Below are positions 37,385-46,422 of a DNA stretch of 64,000 bases, in pieces. The stretch is from positions 2,976,001-3,040,000 of the forward strand of contig NZ_AP018439.1 in assembly GCF_009937955.1 (NCBI RefSeq), read 5' to 3'. Made by a program: the position numbers and the translations under genes. The first letter of the stretch is position 1, and every line of letters begins with the position of its first letter. Below the pieces are notes generated by a model, which worked only from the letters and a program-made list of their open reading frames with translations, did no database searches and had not been told where the DNA came from. The stretch comes from Undibacterium sp. KW1. GTDB taxonomy: Bacteria > Pseudomonadota > Gammaproteobacteria > Burkholderiales > Burkholderiaceae_D.

Positions 37385-40300
37385 GACGCCTTCTCCTGGT
37401 CTTCTGGTGTCTCGTCATCCGTGGATGCTGCAGCTGCCTGCATTTCTTTTGGCTTGACAGGTACATGTGCAAAGTAGCCAACCACCAGCAGCAATATCCC
37501 AACGCCAATGAAAGAGACAATACGGTATAAGCCACCACGGTCTGCCAGTTCTATCAGGAACAGTTTCACTACCACGACGCCCAGCAAGGCAGCGCCGGCT
37601 ATCCAGATGCTGCGTGACATGCGGCGGTTACCAAACAACATGACAGACACGCCGCAAATTGCCCAGGTAATGGAAACGGCAGCCTGACTCAGGCGCGAAG
37701 CAAACAAGGCATCTGCATCCCAAGGCACGCCGGCAAAATGGTGGCAACTACGCAAGACTATGCCCGTCAACAACGCCAGGGCTGTAGCGGCTACCAATGC
37801 TGTCGCGGCATGCTTGGTGTCTGTTTTGAGTGCCGCCATAGGTAAAGCGCGCCACCAGTGCAATAAGGACGCCAACACCAGCCATTGCCCCAATTCCAAC
37901 GGATTCAGTAAAGGCAGATAAGGCAAGGGGCTGGCATCGCCCGCGCTGAAGGCATTGGTCAACCAGCACCACGCCAGCAAATACAGGGCAACGGGCGCAC
38001 ATGCCTGCTCTATATAGGCTTTACGGTAAGAATTAAGCGGCCACCTGACTGCCAGCGGTTTGGCACCAATGAACCAGAAGACCAACGCAGGCACCAGCAC
38101 CCAACCCAGTAATGGCCAGCTTGACCAAGTATCAGCCAGTGGCGCAAGGCGTGCCTGACCTTCGCGGGCTGCCAATAACAGGAAGAACCAGAATCCGGCG
38201 ATATGCGTCAGACTCAAGAGTGGCGAAGAAGCAGCCATCCAGTTTTGCTGCTTCTTCAGTAGCTGCAAATGCCAGGCCAGTGCGAGGGGCCAGGCCAGCC
38301 AGCCCAGGTTTGCAGATGGCAAATAAGACCCATCCGCGCCGACCACGCCTATCAAACCAGCAAAAATCAGCAAAGGCAAAGTAACGATGGTGGCAAAACC
38401 CATTTGAGGCCATTGACGCCAGCCTGCCAGTGCCGCCATCAGGGCTGAACTGACCAGACCTATCACGATAGCGACGGTCGAAGAATAATTGCGGTGATCT
38501 GTGCGCACCAGGGATTCCAGACTTTCAGGGAACCAGGCACTCAACCACCATGCCAGCCCCCAGACAACTGGCAAACCAAGCGCCAGCTTGCTGTTGCACC
38601 AGGGATTGAGCCAAACAGATGGCAATTTTTGCCCTGCAGCATTGATCTCATCCGGTTTTGCAGCATGACCAAATCCACTTAGTTCCAGCAGCACGGCACG
38701 CATTCTGGCAGTTTCAGCCCGGATCAGATCAGCACTGAGCCATGCTGACACAGCCAGCGACAAAGGCACCAAAAAGCCTAGATGCGCAAATGCCGTGCCC
38801 TGGTATTTGCCAGGCTCCACCAGACACAAACCAGCAGCAATGACTTGCAAAGCAGCAGAGAAACCTGCCAGCGCACCATGCGACATGCGCAAACCTACCC
38901 ACAACAAGAGACAGGCCGTTAATGGCCAGATCAATGATGCCTGCGTCAGGTTGATGGCAAACAGCATGGCCAGATGCAACAGTGCACTACCACTGACGAT
39001 GGCAACCTGGTTCCAGATTGACCAGGCTGGCGGCAAGGATTTCGCCTGTGCAGCCCGCTTGGCCGCCACCATGGAGCGCCCTGCACTGAACAATATGCTT
39101 CCAGCAATGATGAGAGCTGCCAAGCCACCTTTCCAGCCATCTTCCAGCGCAGCATTACCATTGACGGCAACATGCAGGGTCAACATGAAAGAAGCCAGCG
39201 CGGCAGCCTGCAAAGTGGCAGAGATATGTTCAAAAACCTTCAGCGCATAACGACGGGCAATGGCCGATACCAGCAAGGCCACGACTGCCATTGCCGCTGC
39301 TGCAAATTGCGGGGCAAGCAACATCCAGGGCAACAAGGCCAGTGAAGCAACGCCTAGCCACGGCAATGCGGCATTTGGCATGGCTTCCCAGCTTGCAATA
39401 TTCTCTGGCTTAGCTTTTCTATGCAGATTCCAAACCACAAAGCAGCTAATTGCCAGCAATACCGGGCCCAGCAAACCACCCTGCAACAATGGCCCAGTTG
39501 CCTCGGGATTGATATAGATACCATGCAAGAGCTTGTACGCAGCTCCTACCATGACGACATAGGCAAAACCGCGCGCATAAGGACGCTGCTGGCGTATGCC
39601 CAGCCAGTACATGCCTGCGCCCTCAATGGCCCAGGCAGCACCTGTCCATGCGCCTTCCAATCCCAATGGTATCGCCAGCGTGGCAAAGATGGCAGCCACG
39701 ATGACATAAGCCTCTGCCAGCAGAGCCAATCCCTGCCTGGCTCTGGAAAACACAAACCTGGCCAGCAACAGGTAAAAGAAGCCAACAGCCAATGCAGAAA
39801 AAGCAGCGCCAAACTCGGTATGTTTGACCAGCATGTATTGCATGCCAAAGGCGGTGATGGGATTGCCAAACACCAGCGCGCTATCAACCCGCCCTACCCG
39901 CTTCAGGGTATCCAAAGGACCTTCCTGCACTTCCGCTTCTTTCAGGGTGCGGCGGGCAAACAGCAAGCCTATCAGGGCAAACAGGACGAAGAAAAAAATC
40001 AGAAAAGGCTGGACTATGCCGTACTGGCTATCGGTATAACTCCGCTCAGCCCAGCCCAATGCCAGGGTAAAAGTACCAACAAAACCGATCAGGTTCAGCA
40101 CACGCCACGCATTGAACCAGGCGACCACGAAGATACCTATATCCAGCACGGCCATGTATGTGAACAAACCGAGCGGACGGTTTTCACCGGTGGAAATCAA
40201 AACAGGGGTGGCAAAACCTTCAATTGCGGCAACAATGGCCAGCACAGGGGCATTTTGCAAGACCGCCAATATGGCACTGAGAACAGACACCAGAAACAGG

Positions 40301-41322
40301 AAGCCAAAGCCAACATCAGGAGAGATCAGCGCATGCAATTTCATTGCCGACAGTGCGGTCAGGTAAAACACCCCTATCGCCATGCCTTGCAATATCAAGG
40401 CATAGTCGCGGCGCTTGCTGCGCAAGAACCAGCCAAGTGCCAGCAAGACCACGCCAGACAGAGCCACACCTGCGTAACGCAGTTCCACTGGCACCGTGAC
40501 CCGCTCTGCGGTATAGCGCAGCAAAAATGCCAGGCCCAGAAACAAGATCAGGACACCGACTTTGACCAGTGCATTGCCACCAAAAATCAGTTTCGCCAGC
40601 GGCGCAGGCAAGCTTTCTCTCAACGTTTTTGGAGGCGGTGGTGGTGGGCGTTTGGCAACCGGCGGTTTTACGATGGCGGGACTTACTATTGGCGATTCAA
40701 TTGCTGCAGCTTCTACAGTTGCCAAGGGCTCTGTAACTTGAGCCACTGCCATTGGAGTGACTTGCTCTGTAACGACCGCCGGAATTTCTCTGGCAAGAAT
40801 CGCTTCTTCCAAAGGCTGCATATCCAGGTCCAGCGCTGGTGGCTGCGCATTCTCTTGCGCGCCAGCAGTAACAGCGTCAGCCTGTGATCCAAATGCCGTT
40901 GTCAGCGGCACAGCTACGCTAGTGCTGGCGTCGGCTGCTTTTGCAGCAGCAAGAGCAACCTGGGGCTCTGCCATTGCTTTTTCTTCTGCAGCCGGCTGGC
41001 TTACCGGTTCTGATTGTGCTGCGGCATCCTTGATGATCAGGCCACCGGCTTTGAGCTCGGCCATTTCACGCTCCAGCGTTTGCAGCCGGTGTTCAAGCGT
41101 GAAAATTTTCTGGCGCATCTCTGCCATTGCATCGACAGGTTTGCTTTGCGCAGGCTGGTTTATTGGTTTATTCGCCACCGGCTTGGTATTGGTATTAGTC
41201 TTGCGCGAACTGGCGATCAGATATCCAACAAAGCCGCCGGTCAAAGCAAAAAAGAACATGGCAGAACCAGAACCGGTCGCCACGCCCAAAATAAAGCCTA
41301 TGATTGCGCCCACAAACCACAT
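37381..41322 (-). CDS. DUF2339 large polytopic membrane protein
   Basis: A 1,313-residue protein of the DUF2339 family. It has an N-terminal glycine-rich membrane segment (residues 1-35), a short coiled coil EMRQKIFTLEHRLQTLEREM, an Ala/Pro/Glu-rich linker to about residue 230 and then more than 25 hydrophobic helices. The helices begin LAKLIFGGNALVKVGVLILF, the typical family entry. AGGAAA precedes the start. It is coupled to the DUF3999 gene downstream. Family members have no known biochemical activity; the size and fold suggest a membrane complex for envelope material. Polytopic topology is clear, function is not. Confidence 0.87.
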   Translation of the reverse strand: MWFVGAIIGFILGVATGSGSAMFFFALTGGFVGYLIASSRKTNTNTKPVANKPINQPAQSKPVDAMAEMRQKIFTLEHRLQTLEREMAELKAGGLIIKDAAAQSEPVSQPAAEEKAMAEPQVALAAAKAADASTSVAVPLTTAFGSQADAVTAGAQENAQPPALDLDMQPLEEAILAREIPAVVTEQVTPMAVAQVTEPLATVEAAAIESPIVSPAIVKPPVAKRPPPPPPKTLRESLPAPLAKLIFGGNALVKVGVLILFLGLAFLLRYTAERVTVPVELRYAGVALSGVVLLALGWFLRSKRRDYALILQGMAIGVFYLTALSAMKLHALISPDVGFGFLFLVSVLSAILAVLQNAPVLAIVAAIEGFATPVLISTGENRPLGLFTYMAVLDIGIFVVAWFNAWRVLNLIGFVGTFTLALGWAERSYTDSQYGIVQPFLIFFFVLFALIGLLFARRTLKEAEVQEGPLDTLKRVGRVDSALVFGNPITAFGMQYMLVKHTEFGAAFSALAVGFFYLLLARFVFSRARQGLALLAEAYVIVAAIFATLAIPLGLEGAWTGAAWAIEGAGMYWLGIRQQRPYARGFAYVVMVGAAYKLLHGIYINPEATGPLLQGGLLGPVLLAISCFVVWNLHRKAKPENIASWEAMPNAALPWLGVASLALLPWMLLAPQFAAAAMAVVALLVSAIARRYALKVFEHISATLQAAALASFMLTLHVAVNGNAALEDGWKGGLAALIIAGSILFSAGRSMVAAKRAAQAKSLPPAWSIWNQVAIVSGSALLHLAMLFAINLTQASLIWPLTACLLLWVGLRMSHGALAGFSAALQVIAAGLCLVEPGKYQGTAFAHLGFLVPLSLAVSAWLSADLIRAETARMRAVLLELSGFGHAAKPDEINAAGQKLPSVWLNPWCNSKLALGLPVVWGLAWWLSAWFPESLESLVRTDHRNYSSTVAIVIGLVSSALMAALAGWRQWPQMGFATIVTLPLLIFAGLIGVVGADGSYLPSANLGWLAWPLALAWHLQLLKKQQNWMAASSPLLSLTHIAGFWFFLLLAAREGQARLAPLADTWSSWPLLGWVLVPALVFWFIGAKPLAVRWPLNSYRKAYIEQACAPVALYLLAWCWLTNAFSAGDASPLPYLPLLNPLELGQWLVLASLLHWWRALPMAALKTDTKHAATALVAATALALLTGIVLRSCHHFAGVPWDADALFASRLSQAAVSITWAICGVSVMLFGNRRMSRSIWIAGAALLGVVVVKLFLIELADRGGLYRIVSFIGVGILLLVVGYFAHVPVKPKEMQAAAASTDDETPEDQEKAS

Positions 41323-41585
41323 ATATCATTTCCTTGGATTACAGTATGCCAATGCGGCTAACGCCAGACTGTAAGGAAATTTTTAGAGACTTGCAATACT
41401 TATATCGCAGCGCGGGATGGGATTCCATATTCAAATCTTGCCGTGGGCAACAGACAGCTATCACTTGTGGGCATTGCGCCAGCAGTGCTATCCCGGTTTC
41501 AGTAACCAAAAACCCGGAGGCAGCCTTCAAATGGCGGCATTTGATAAGGAAAAAGACTTACAGCCAGTTACAAATCTCTCAGCGA

Positions 41586-41990
41586 TCAGGGCTTGGCCTG
41601 GCGTTGCGCCAGCTCTCTGTCTAGTTGTTCTATACGGAGTTTACGCTGCAAGGCTTTGGCTTCCAGGGAAATTCTCTGCAAGGCAACGATGTATTGACGG
41701 CGCTTTTGTTTAACATCACTGAGACAATCATTGACAAAAAATGTATCGTGACAAGCTCGCTCAGACTGTTCGTACCAGCTTTGCAAACGCAGTTGCGCTG
41801 CATTACTTTCTTGCAGGGCAAGTTCGGCCTGCTCTGCGCTGCTGATAGTACCTGCAGCATATTTTTGATCCAGACTCGCAGACAGATTGGCAATCTGTGT
41901 AAGTTCAGTACTACCAGGAGTAGCCAGCGCATGTGCGGCAAACATTATTTGCGCAAACAATGCGAGGATTACAGGCAATAAACGTTTCAT
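41586..41990 (-). CDS. Small exported helical protein with conserved cysteine pair
   Basis: A 134-residue protein of unknown function with a clear signal peptide (KRLLPVILALFAQIMFAAHALA). The mature part is helical and contains two cysteines in ERACHDTFFVNDCLSDVKQKRR, which are likely to form a disulfide in the periplasm. The ATG shares a base with the zapE stop (TGATG), so it is translated together with zapE. I have a sense that this CxxxFFVNxCL pattern recurs in other Burkholderiales, but I cannot search. Confidence 0.65.
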   Translation of the reverse strand: MKRLLPVILALFAQIMFAAHALATPGSTELTQIANLSASLDQKYAAGTISSAEQAELALQESNAAQLRLQSWYEQSERACHDTFFVNDCLSDVKQKRRQYIVALQRISLEAKALQRKLRIEQLDRELAQRQAKP

Positions 41991-43087
41991 CAGGCAATAT
42001 TCTCCGCAAGTTGGCGTTGGTCAGCATCCATATATTCTTTTGATTGCATTTCTATGATGCGTGACACTGTTCTGTGAAACTCATTAGACAAGGTACCATT
42101 GGTATAAAGTTCCTCGGGAGGCACTTCTGCCGACATAATCAGTTTCACTTTGTTGTCGTAAAACACGTCTATCAGCCAGGTGAAACGCCTGGCCTCGGAA
42201 GACATGGCAGCCGACATGCGTGGAATCGACGACAAAACAACAGTATGAAAGCGACTGGCGATTTCGAGATAATCATTTTGCGAGCGTGGTCCGCCACATA
42301 AAGTGGCAAAGTCAAACCAGATCACACTGCCAGCACGGCGCAGGGACTTGAGCTTGCGCCCCTCGATATCGACTTGCGGGTCTTCATCACTGGTTTCTGC
42401 AACCCGGGCAAAAATATCGCGCAAAGTCTTGTCCGTAGCTGCACTCAATGGTGTCAGGTACGCCTGCACCTGTTCCAGAGCACGCTTGCGATAATCATTG
42501 CCGGAATCTACATTCAGGATATCGAGTTTTTCCTTCAGCAAGGCAATCGTTGGCAGCATGCGGTCGCGATGCAAGCCATCTGGATACAAAGTATCAGGCT
42601 GGTAATTCGATGTCATGACGAAAGACACGCCATTTTCAAACAGGGCATTGAGCAAGTTATACAGTAACATCGCGTCTGCCACGTCGGACACATGAAATTC
42701 ATCAAAGCAAATCAGACGATATTTCTTGGCGATCCTGCGTGCCACTTCATCAAGCGGATCTGCCACGCCTTTGAGTTCGTCCAGCTGCCGGTGTACGGCA
42801 CGCATGAATTCGTGAAAGTGCAAGCGGGTTTTGCGCACCACTGGCACAACCGAATAAAAACTGTCCATCAAAAATGACTTGCCGCGCCCGACTCCGCCCC
42901 ACATATAAACGCCACGCGGTACTTCAGGACGGGTGATCAGACGGGTAAATTTATTTGCACGCTTGCCCTTGTATTCCACCCATTCTTCATAGGCTGTCTG
43001 CAAGCGATCAACTGCGCGATTTTGTGCCTCATCGGCCTGAAAACCGCGCTGACTCAAGGCATCCTGATAATACTCTATGACATTCAT
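41990..43087 (-). CDS. zapE: Cell division ATPase ZapE (AFG1-like)
   Basis: A 365-residue AFG1-family ATPase. The Walker A motif is GGVGRGKSFLMD (about residue 65) and Walker B is LICFDEFHVSD, with later family blocks SNYQPDTLYPDGLHRDRMLP and CGGPRSQNDYLEIA. ZapE stimulates Z-ring constriction in E. coli; mitochondrial AFG1 is linked to respiratory-complex quality control. Position after the oxoglutarate dehydrogenase genes is a common arrangement in betaproteobacteria. A 145-base gap separates it from lpd. Confidence 0.93.
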   Translation of the reverse strand: MNVIEYYQDALSQRGFQADEAQNRAVDRLQTAYEEWVEYKGKRANKFTRLITRPEVPRGVYMWGGVGRGKSFLMDSFYSVVPVVRKTRLHFHEFMRAVHRQLDELKGVADPLDEVARRIAKKYRLICFDEFHVSDVADAMLLYNLLNALFENGVSFVMTSNYQPDTLYPDGLHRDRMLPTIALLKEKLDILNVDSGNDYRKRALEQVQAYLTPLSAATDKTLRDIFARVAETSDEDPQVDIEGRKLKSLRRAGSVIWFDFATLCGGPRSQNDYLEIASRFHTVVLSSIPRMSAAMSSEARRFTWLIDVFYDNKVKLIMSAEVPPEELYTNGTLSNEFHRTVSRIIEMQSKEYMDADQRQLAENIA

Positions 43088-43232
43088 GGGCGAGGGATAC
43101 TATCTTTGCTAGCTTGCCTGCGCATGGCAAGCGGGTAAAAAGCGACGCACCCTACCCCAATCAAACTGAGGGCAGAGTGCGCTGCCAATGTGGGCGCGAG
43201 TTTAGGCCCAGATTTCAAACAAGCGACTTGAA

Positions 43233-44660
43233 TCAGAAATTCAATGAACGCTTATCGACTGCCAATGCTGCTTCTTTAGTTGCCTCAGACAGAGATGGAT
43301 GTGCATGACAAATACGGGCGATGTCTTCTGCGGACGCCTTGAATTCCATCGCCACTACGGCTTCGGAAATCAATTCAGATGCCATAGGACCAACGATGTG
43401 CACACCCAGGATTTCATCTGTCGTGGCATCTGCCAGGAACTTGACCATACCTGAAGTATCACCCAGCGCACGGGCACGGCCATTCGCCATGAATGGGAAA
43501 GTACCGGCTTTGTAAGCCACGCCATCAGCCTTCAATTGTTGCTCAGTGCGGCCTACCCATGCGATTTCCGGAGATGTGTAGATGACCCATGGGATGGTAT
43601 TGAAGTTCACATGACCATGCTGACCGGCGATACGTTCAGCCACTGCAACACCCTCTTCTTCTGCCTTGTGTGCCAGCATAGGGCCACGTACCACGTCGCC
43701 TACAGCCCAAACATTCGCCAGATTGGTTTTGCAATCACCATCAACCGCGATGAAACCACGTTCATCGAGTTGCAGGCCAACAGCTTCTGCATTCAAACCA
43801 TTGGTGTTAGGTGTACGGCCAATAGAGATGATCAGTTTGTCGAACACTGCCTTGTGCTCAGCGCCTTTGTCGTCAGTGTAGTTGACAGTCACATCGCTGC
43901 CACCATTGACGATTTCGCCTATCTTGACGCCCAGGTTGATGGACAGACCTTGTTTGACAAACAGCTTGTGTGCTTCTTTAGCGATTTGTTCATCCACTGC
44001 ACCGAGGAAAGTCGGCAATGCTTCCAGTACTGTCACTTCAGCACCGAGACGACGCCAGACGCTGCCCATTTCCAAGCCGATCACACCAGCGCCAATGACG
44101 CCGAGTTTTTTCGGCACTTCAGCAATCTTCAATGCGCCGTCATTCGAGAGGATGGTTGTTTCATCAAATGCTGCGCCAGGCAATGCACGTGCATTCGAGC
44201 CAGTAGCCACGATGATGTGTTTGCCAGTAATGGTTTCTTCTGTTTTGCCAGCAACCTTGATTTCGTAACCGGCTGCATCGCCTTTCACAAACGAACCATG
44301 GCCATGGAAGAAAGTGACTTTGTTCTTTTTAAACAGGAACAGGATACCGTCGTTGTTTTGCTTGACGATAGTGTTCTTGCGACCCAGCATCTTGGATACA
44401 TCCAGACCCAGGCCTTGTACGTTGATACCGTGATCAGCGAAAGCATGACCAGCATGCTCATAATGCTCGGAAGACTGCAACAGCGCTTTGGATGGGATGC
44501 AACCAACGTTGGTGCATGTACCACCTGGAGCCGGGCCACCTTTTTCATTGGTCCATGCATCGATACAGGCGGTAGAAAATCCCAGTTGGGCAGCGCGGAT
44601 TGCGGCGATGTAGCCACCAGGGCCACCACCGATAACGACGACGTCAAATTGTTTGCTCAT
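43233..44660 (-). CDS. lpd: Dihydrolipoyl dehydrogenase (E3)
   Basis: A 475-residue FAD enzyme that reoxidises lipoyl groups of 2-oxoacid dehydrogenases with NAD. Visible are the FAD loop [14 protein letters not shown], the redox disulfide in [16 protein letters not shown], the NAD loop [13 protein letters not shown], and the C-terminal catalytic histidine region [10 protein letters not shown]. It has no N-terminal lipoyl domain, in contrast to the E3 of the pyruvate complex in this group. It belongs to the sucA-sucB operon and should serve oxoglutarate dehydrogenase. Confidence 0.96.
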   Translation of the reverse strand: MSKQFDVVVIGGGPGGYIAAIRAAQLGFSTACIDAWTNEKGGPAPGGTCTNVGCIPSKALLQSSEHYEHAGHAFADHGINVQGLGLDVSKMLGRKNTIVKQNNDGILFLFKKNKVTFFHGHGSFVKGDAAGYEIKVAGKTEETITGKHIIVATGSNARALPGAAFDETTILSNDGALKIAEVPKKLGVIGAGVIGLEMGSVWRRLGAEVTVLEALPTFLGAVDEQIAKEAHKLFVKQGLSINLGVKIGEIVNGGSDVTVNYTDDKGAEHKAVFDKLIISIGRTPNTNGLNAEAVGLQLDERGFIAVDGDCKTNLANVWAVGDVVRGPMLAHKAEEEGVAVAERIAGQHGHVNFNTIPWVIYTSPEIAWVGRTEQQLKADGVAYKAGTFPFMANGRARALGDTSGMVKFLADATTDEILGVHIVGPMASELISEAVVAMEFKASAEDIARICHAHPSLSEATKEAALAVDKRSLNF

Positions 44661-44735
44661 GAAAATGTCCTGATTTTGTGTATATGAATTTAGCGCCGAA
44701 TCCAGTCGTGACGTCCACTCTTCGCCCTGTAGTTT

Positions 44736-45068
44736 TCAGCTCTCTTCGGGGATGAAAATCCAGGCCAGCAAATAAGCCACTACGCCAGCGCCAAAGTAAA
44801 GACTGAAGAAGACAAACATCAAACGCCATATCCAGGAATCCAGGCCAGTAAACTGTCCAAGACCACCACAGATACCACCCAGCCACTGGTCACGTTTTGA
44901 CCGGCGGAACTGGTTCAAATGATTAAAGCCCTGGCTCTGTTGATTGCCGGATGCGGAAGTGTCACCAGTTGCCAGCAATCTGGCTTTGGCTTGTGCAAAT
45001 TCTGCATCAGACAGGACTCCTGCCTGATGCAGTTCGTGCAGACGTTTGATTTCGTCAGCGATATTCAC
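44736..45068 (-). CDS. SHOCT plus PspC domain small membrane protein
   Basis: A 110-residue protein with an N-terminal SHOCT-type helical domain (residues 3-32, IKRLHELHQAGVLSDAEFAQ) and a C-terminal PspC domain (about 58-108). The latter has WLGGICGGLGQFTGLDSWIW and two membrane helices ending LLAWIFIPEES. PspC proteins sense or relay envelope stress in enterobacteria; SHOCT domains mediate oligomerisation. The gene sits between sucB (33 bases) and lpd (75 bases), an unexpected place for a stress-type membrane protein, and is probably co-transcribed with them. Confidence 0.85.
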   Translation of the reverse strand: MNIADEIKRLHELHQAGVLSDAEFAQAKARLLATGDTSASGNQQSQGFNHLNQFRRSKRDQWLGGICGGLGQFTGLDSWIWRLMFVFFSLYFGAGVVAYLLAWIFIPEES

Positions 45069-45101
45069 GGAATGATTCTCGCTTTGTGGGTTGAACCTGA
45101 A

Positions 45102-46361
45102 TTACAGATCAAGCAACAGGCGGGCTGGATCTTCCAGCGCGTCTTTCATTGCCACCAGACCCAGAACTGCTTCACGACCGTCAATGATACGATGGTCATA
45201 AGACATAGCCAGGTAATTCATAGGACGGATCACGATCTGGCCATTTTCAACCACGGCACGGTCCTTGGTCGCATGCACGCCCAGAATTGCGGATTGTGGT
45301 GGGTTGATAATAGGTGTAGACAACATGGAGCCGAAAGTACCACCATTCGAGATGGAGAAAGTACCGCCAGACAGATCGTCCAGTGTCAGTTTGCCGTCTT
45401 TTGCCTTGGCACCGAATTCACCGATTTTCTTCTCGATCTCAGCAATCGTCATTTGATCCGCATTGCGCAGGATAGGTACTACCAGGCCGCGTGGAGAACC
45501 GACTGCGATACCGATGTCGAAGTAACCGTGGTAGACGATGTCGTTACCGTCAACAGAGGCGTTGATGATAGGGTATTTTTTCAATGCAGCAACGGCAGCC
45601 TTGACGAAGAAGGACATGAAACCCAGTTTCACGCCGTGTTCTTTTTCAAATTTGTCTTTGTACTTGTTACGCAAGTCCATGACAGGTGCCATGTTGACTT
45701 CGTTGAAAGTTGTCAAAATAGCGTTGGTCGATTGCGATTGCACCAGACGTTCAGCGATACGGGCACGCAAACGGCTCATCGGTACGCGCTCTTCAGGACG
45801 GTCACCCAGGCTGGCGATAGCTGGTGCAGCAACTTGTTGTAGTGCTGGCTTGCCAGCTGCAGGAGCAGCCAGAGGAGCAACTACTGGTGCCGCAGCAGGT
45901 TTAGCGGCTACGGCTGCCAGTGCATCACCTTTGGTAACACGGCCATCTTTGCCGGAGCCGTCAACTTGAGCTGCAATCAGATTATTTTCTGACAGGATTT
46001 TTGCTGCTGCAGGCATTGCCACGCCAGCAGAAGATTTTGCGTCAGAAGAAGCTGCCGCAACTGCGGCAGGCGCAGCAGCAACTGGTGCCGCTGCTGGAGT
46101 TGCAGCAGTACCAGCACTTGCGGCTGTATCCAGGATAGCGATAACTTCGCCAGCAACAACCGTGCTGCCATCACCCTTGATGATTTGTGTGATCACGCCA
46201 GCATCTGGGGCTGGCAGCTCCAGTACGACTTTGTCAGTTTCCACGTCGATCAGGTTTTCGTCACGGCCAACTGCTTCGCCAACTTTTTTATGCCAGGACA
46301 ACAGGGTTGCTTCTGCGACGGACTCAGATAACTGAGGAACTTTTACTTCGATAATTGCCAT
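45102..46361 (-). CDS. sucB: Dihydrolipoyllysine succinyltransferase (E2)
   Basis: A 419-residue E2 of the 2-oxoglutarate dehydrogenase complex. The N-terminal lipoyl domain carries the modified lysine in ETDKVVLE (about residue 43). An Ala/Pro-rich linker follows, then a peripheral subunit-binding domain ([21 protein letters not shown]... in positions 120-155) and the catalytic domain with [12 protein letters not shown] near the C-terminus. It is the second gene of sucA-sucB-pspC-lpd. A perfect hairpin lies between sucA and sucB. Confidence 0.96.
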   Translation of the reverse strand: MAIIEVKVPQLSESVAEATLLSWHKKVGEAVGRDENLIDVETDKVVLELPAPDAGVITQIIKGDGSTVVAGEVIAILDTAASAGTAATPAAAPVAAAPAAVAAASSDAKSSAGVAMPAAAKILSENNLIAAQVDGSGKDGRVTKGDALAAVAAKPAAAPVVAPLAAPAAGKPALQQVAAPAIASLGDRPEERVPMSRLRARIAERLVQSQSTNAILTTFNEVNMAPVMDLRNKYKDKFEKEHGVKLGFMSFFVKAAVAALKKYPIINASVDGNDIVYHGYFDIGIAVGSPRGLVVPILRNADQMTIAEIEKKIGEFGAKAKDGKLTLDDLSGGTFSISNGGTFGSMLSTPIINPPQSAILGVHATKDRAVVENGQIVIRPMNYLAMSYDHRIIDGREAVLGLVAMKDALEDPARLLLDL

Positions 46362-46388
46362 TTTTTACTCTCCGATTCGGGTAGCCAA

Positions 46389-46415
46389 ATGCGGTACCAG
46401 CTTCTGGTACCGCAT
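46389..46415 (-). repeat. Intercistronic hairpin between sucA and sucB
   Basis: ATGCGGTACCAG and CTGGTACCGCAT are perfect 12-base arms around a CTT loop, seven bases after the sucA stop (46,423). No T-run follows. In mRNA it would be very stable and could protect the sucA 3' end or set the E1:E2 ratio. Confidence 0.65.
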
Positions 46416-46422
46416 CGCGTCA

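Noticed and set aside
41339..41530. 63-residue frame between the DUF2339 gene and the small exported protein
   Set aside because: It lacks a ribosome site and family features; the gap of 263 bases seems to be an ordinary promoter region.
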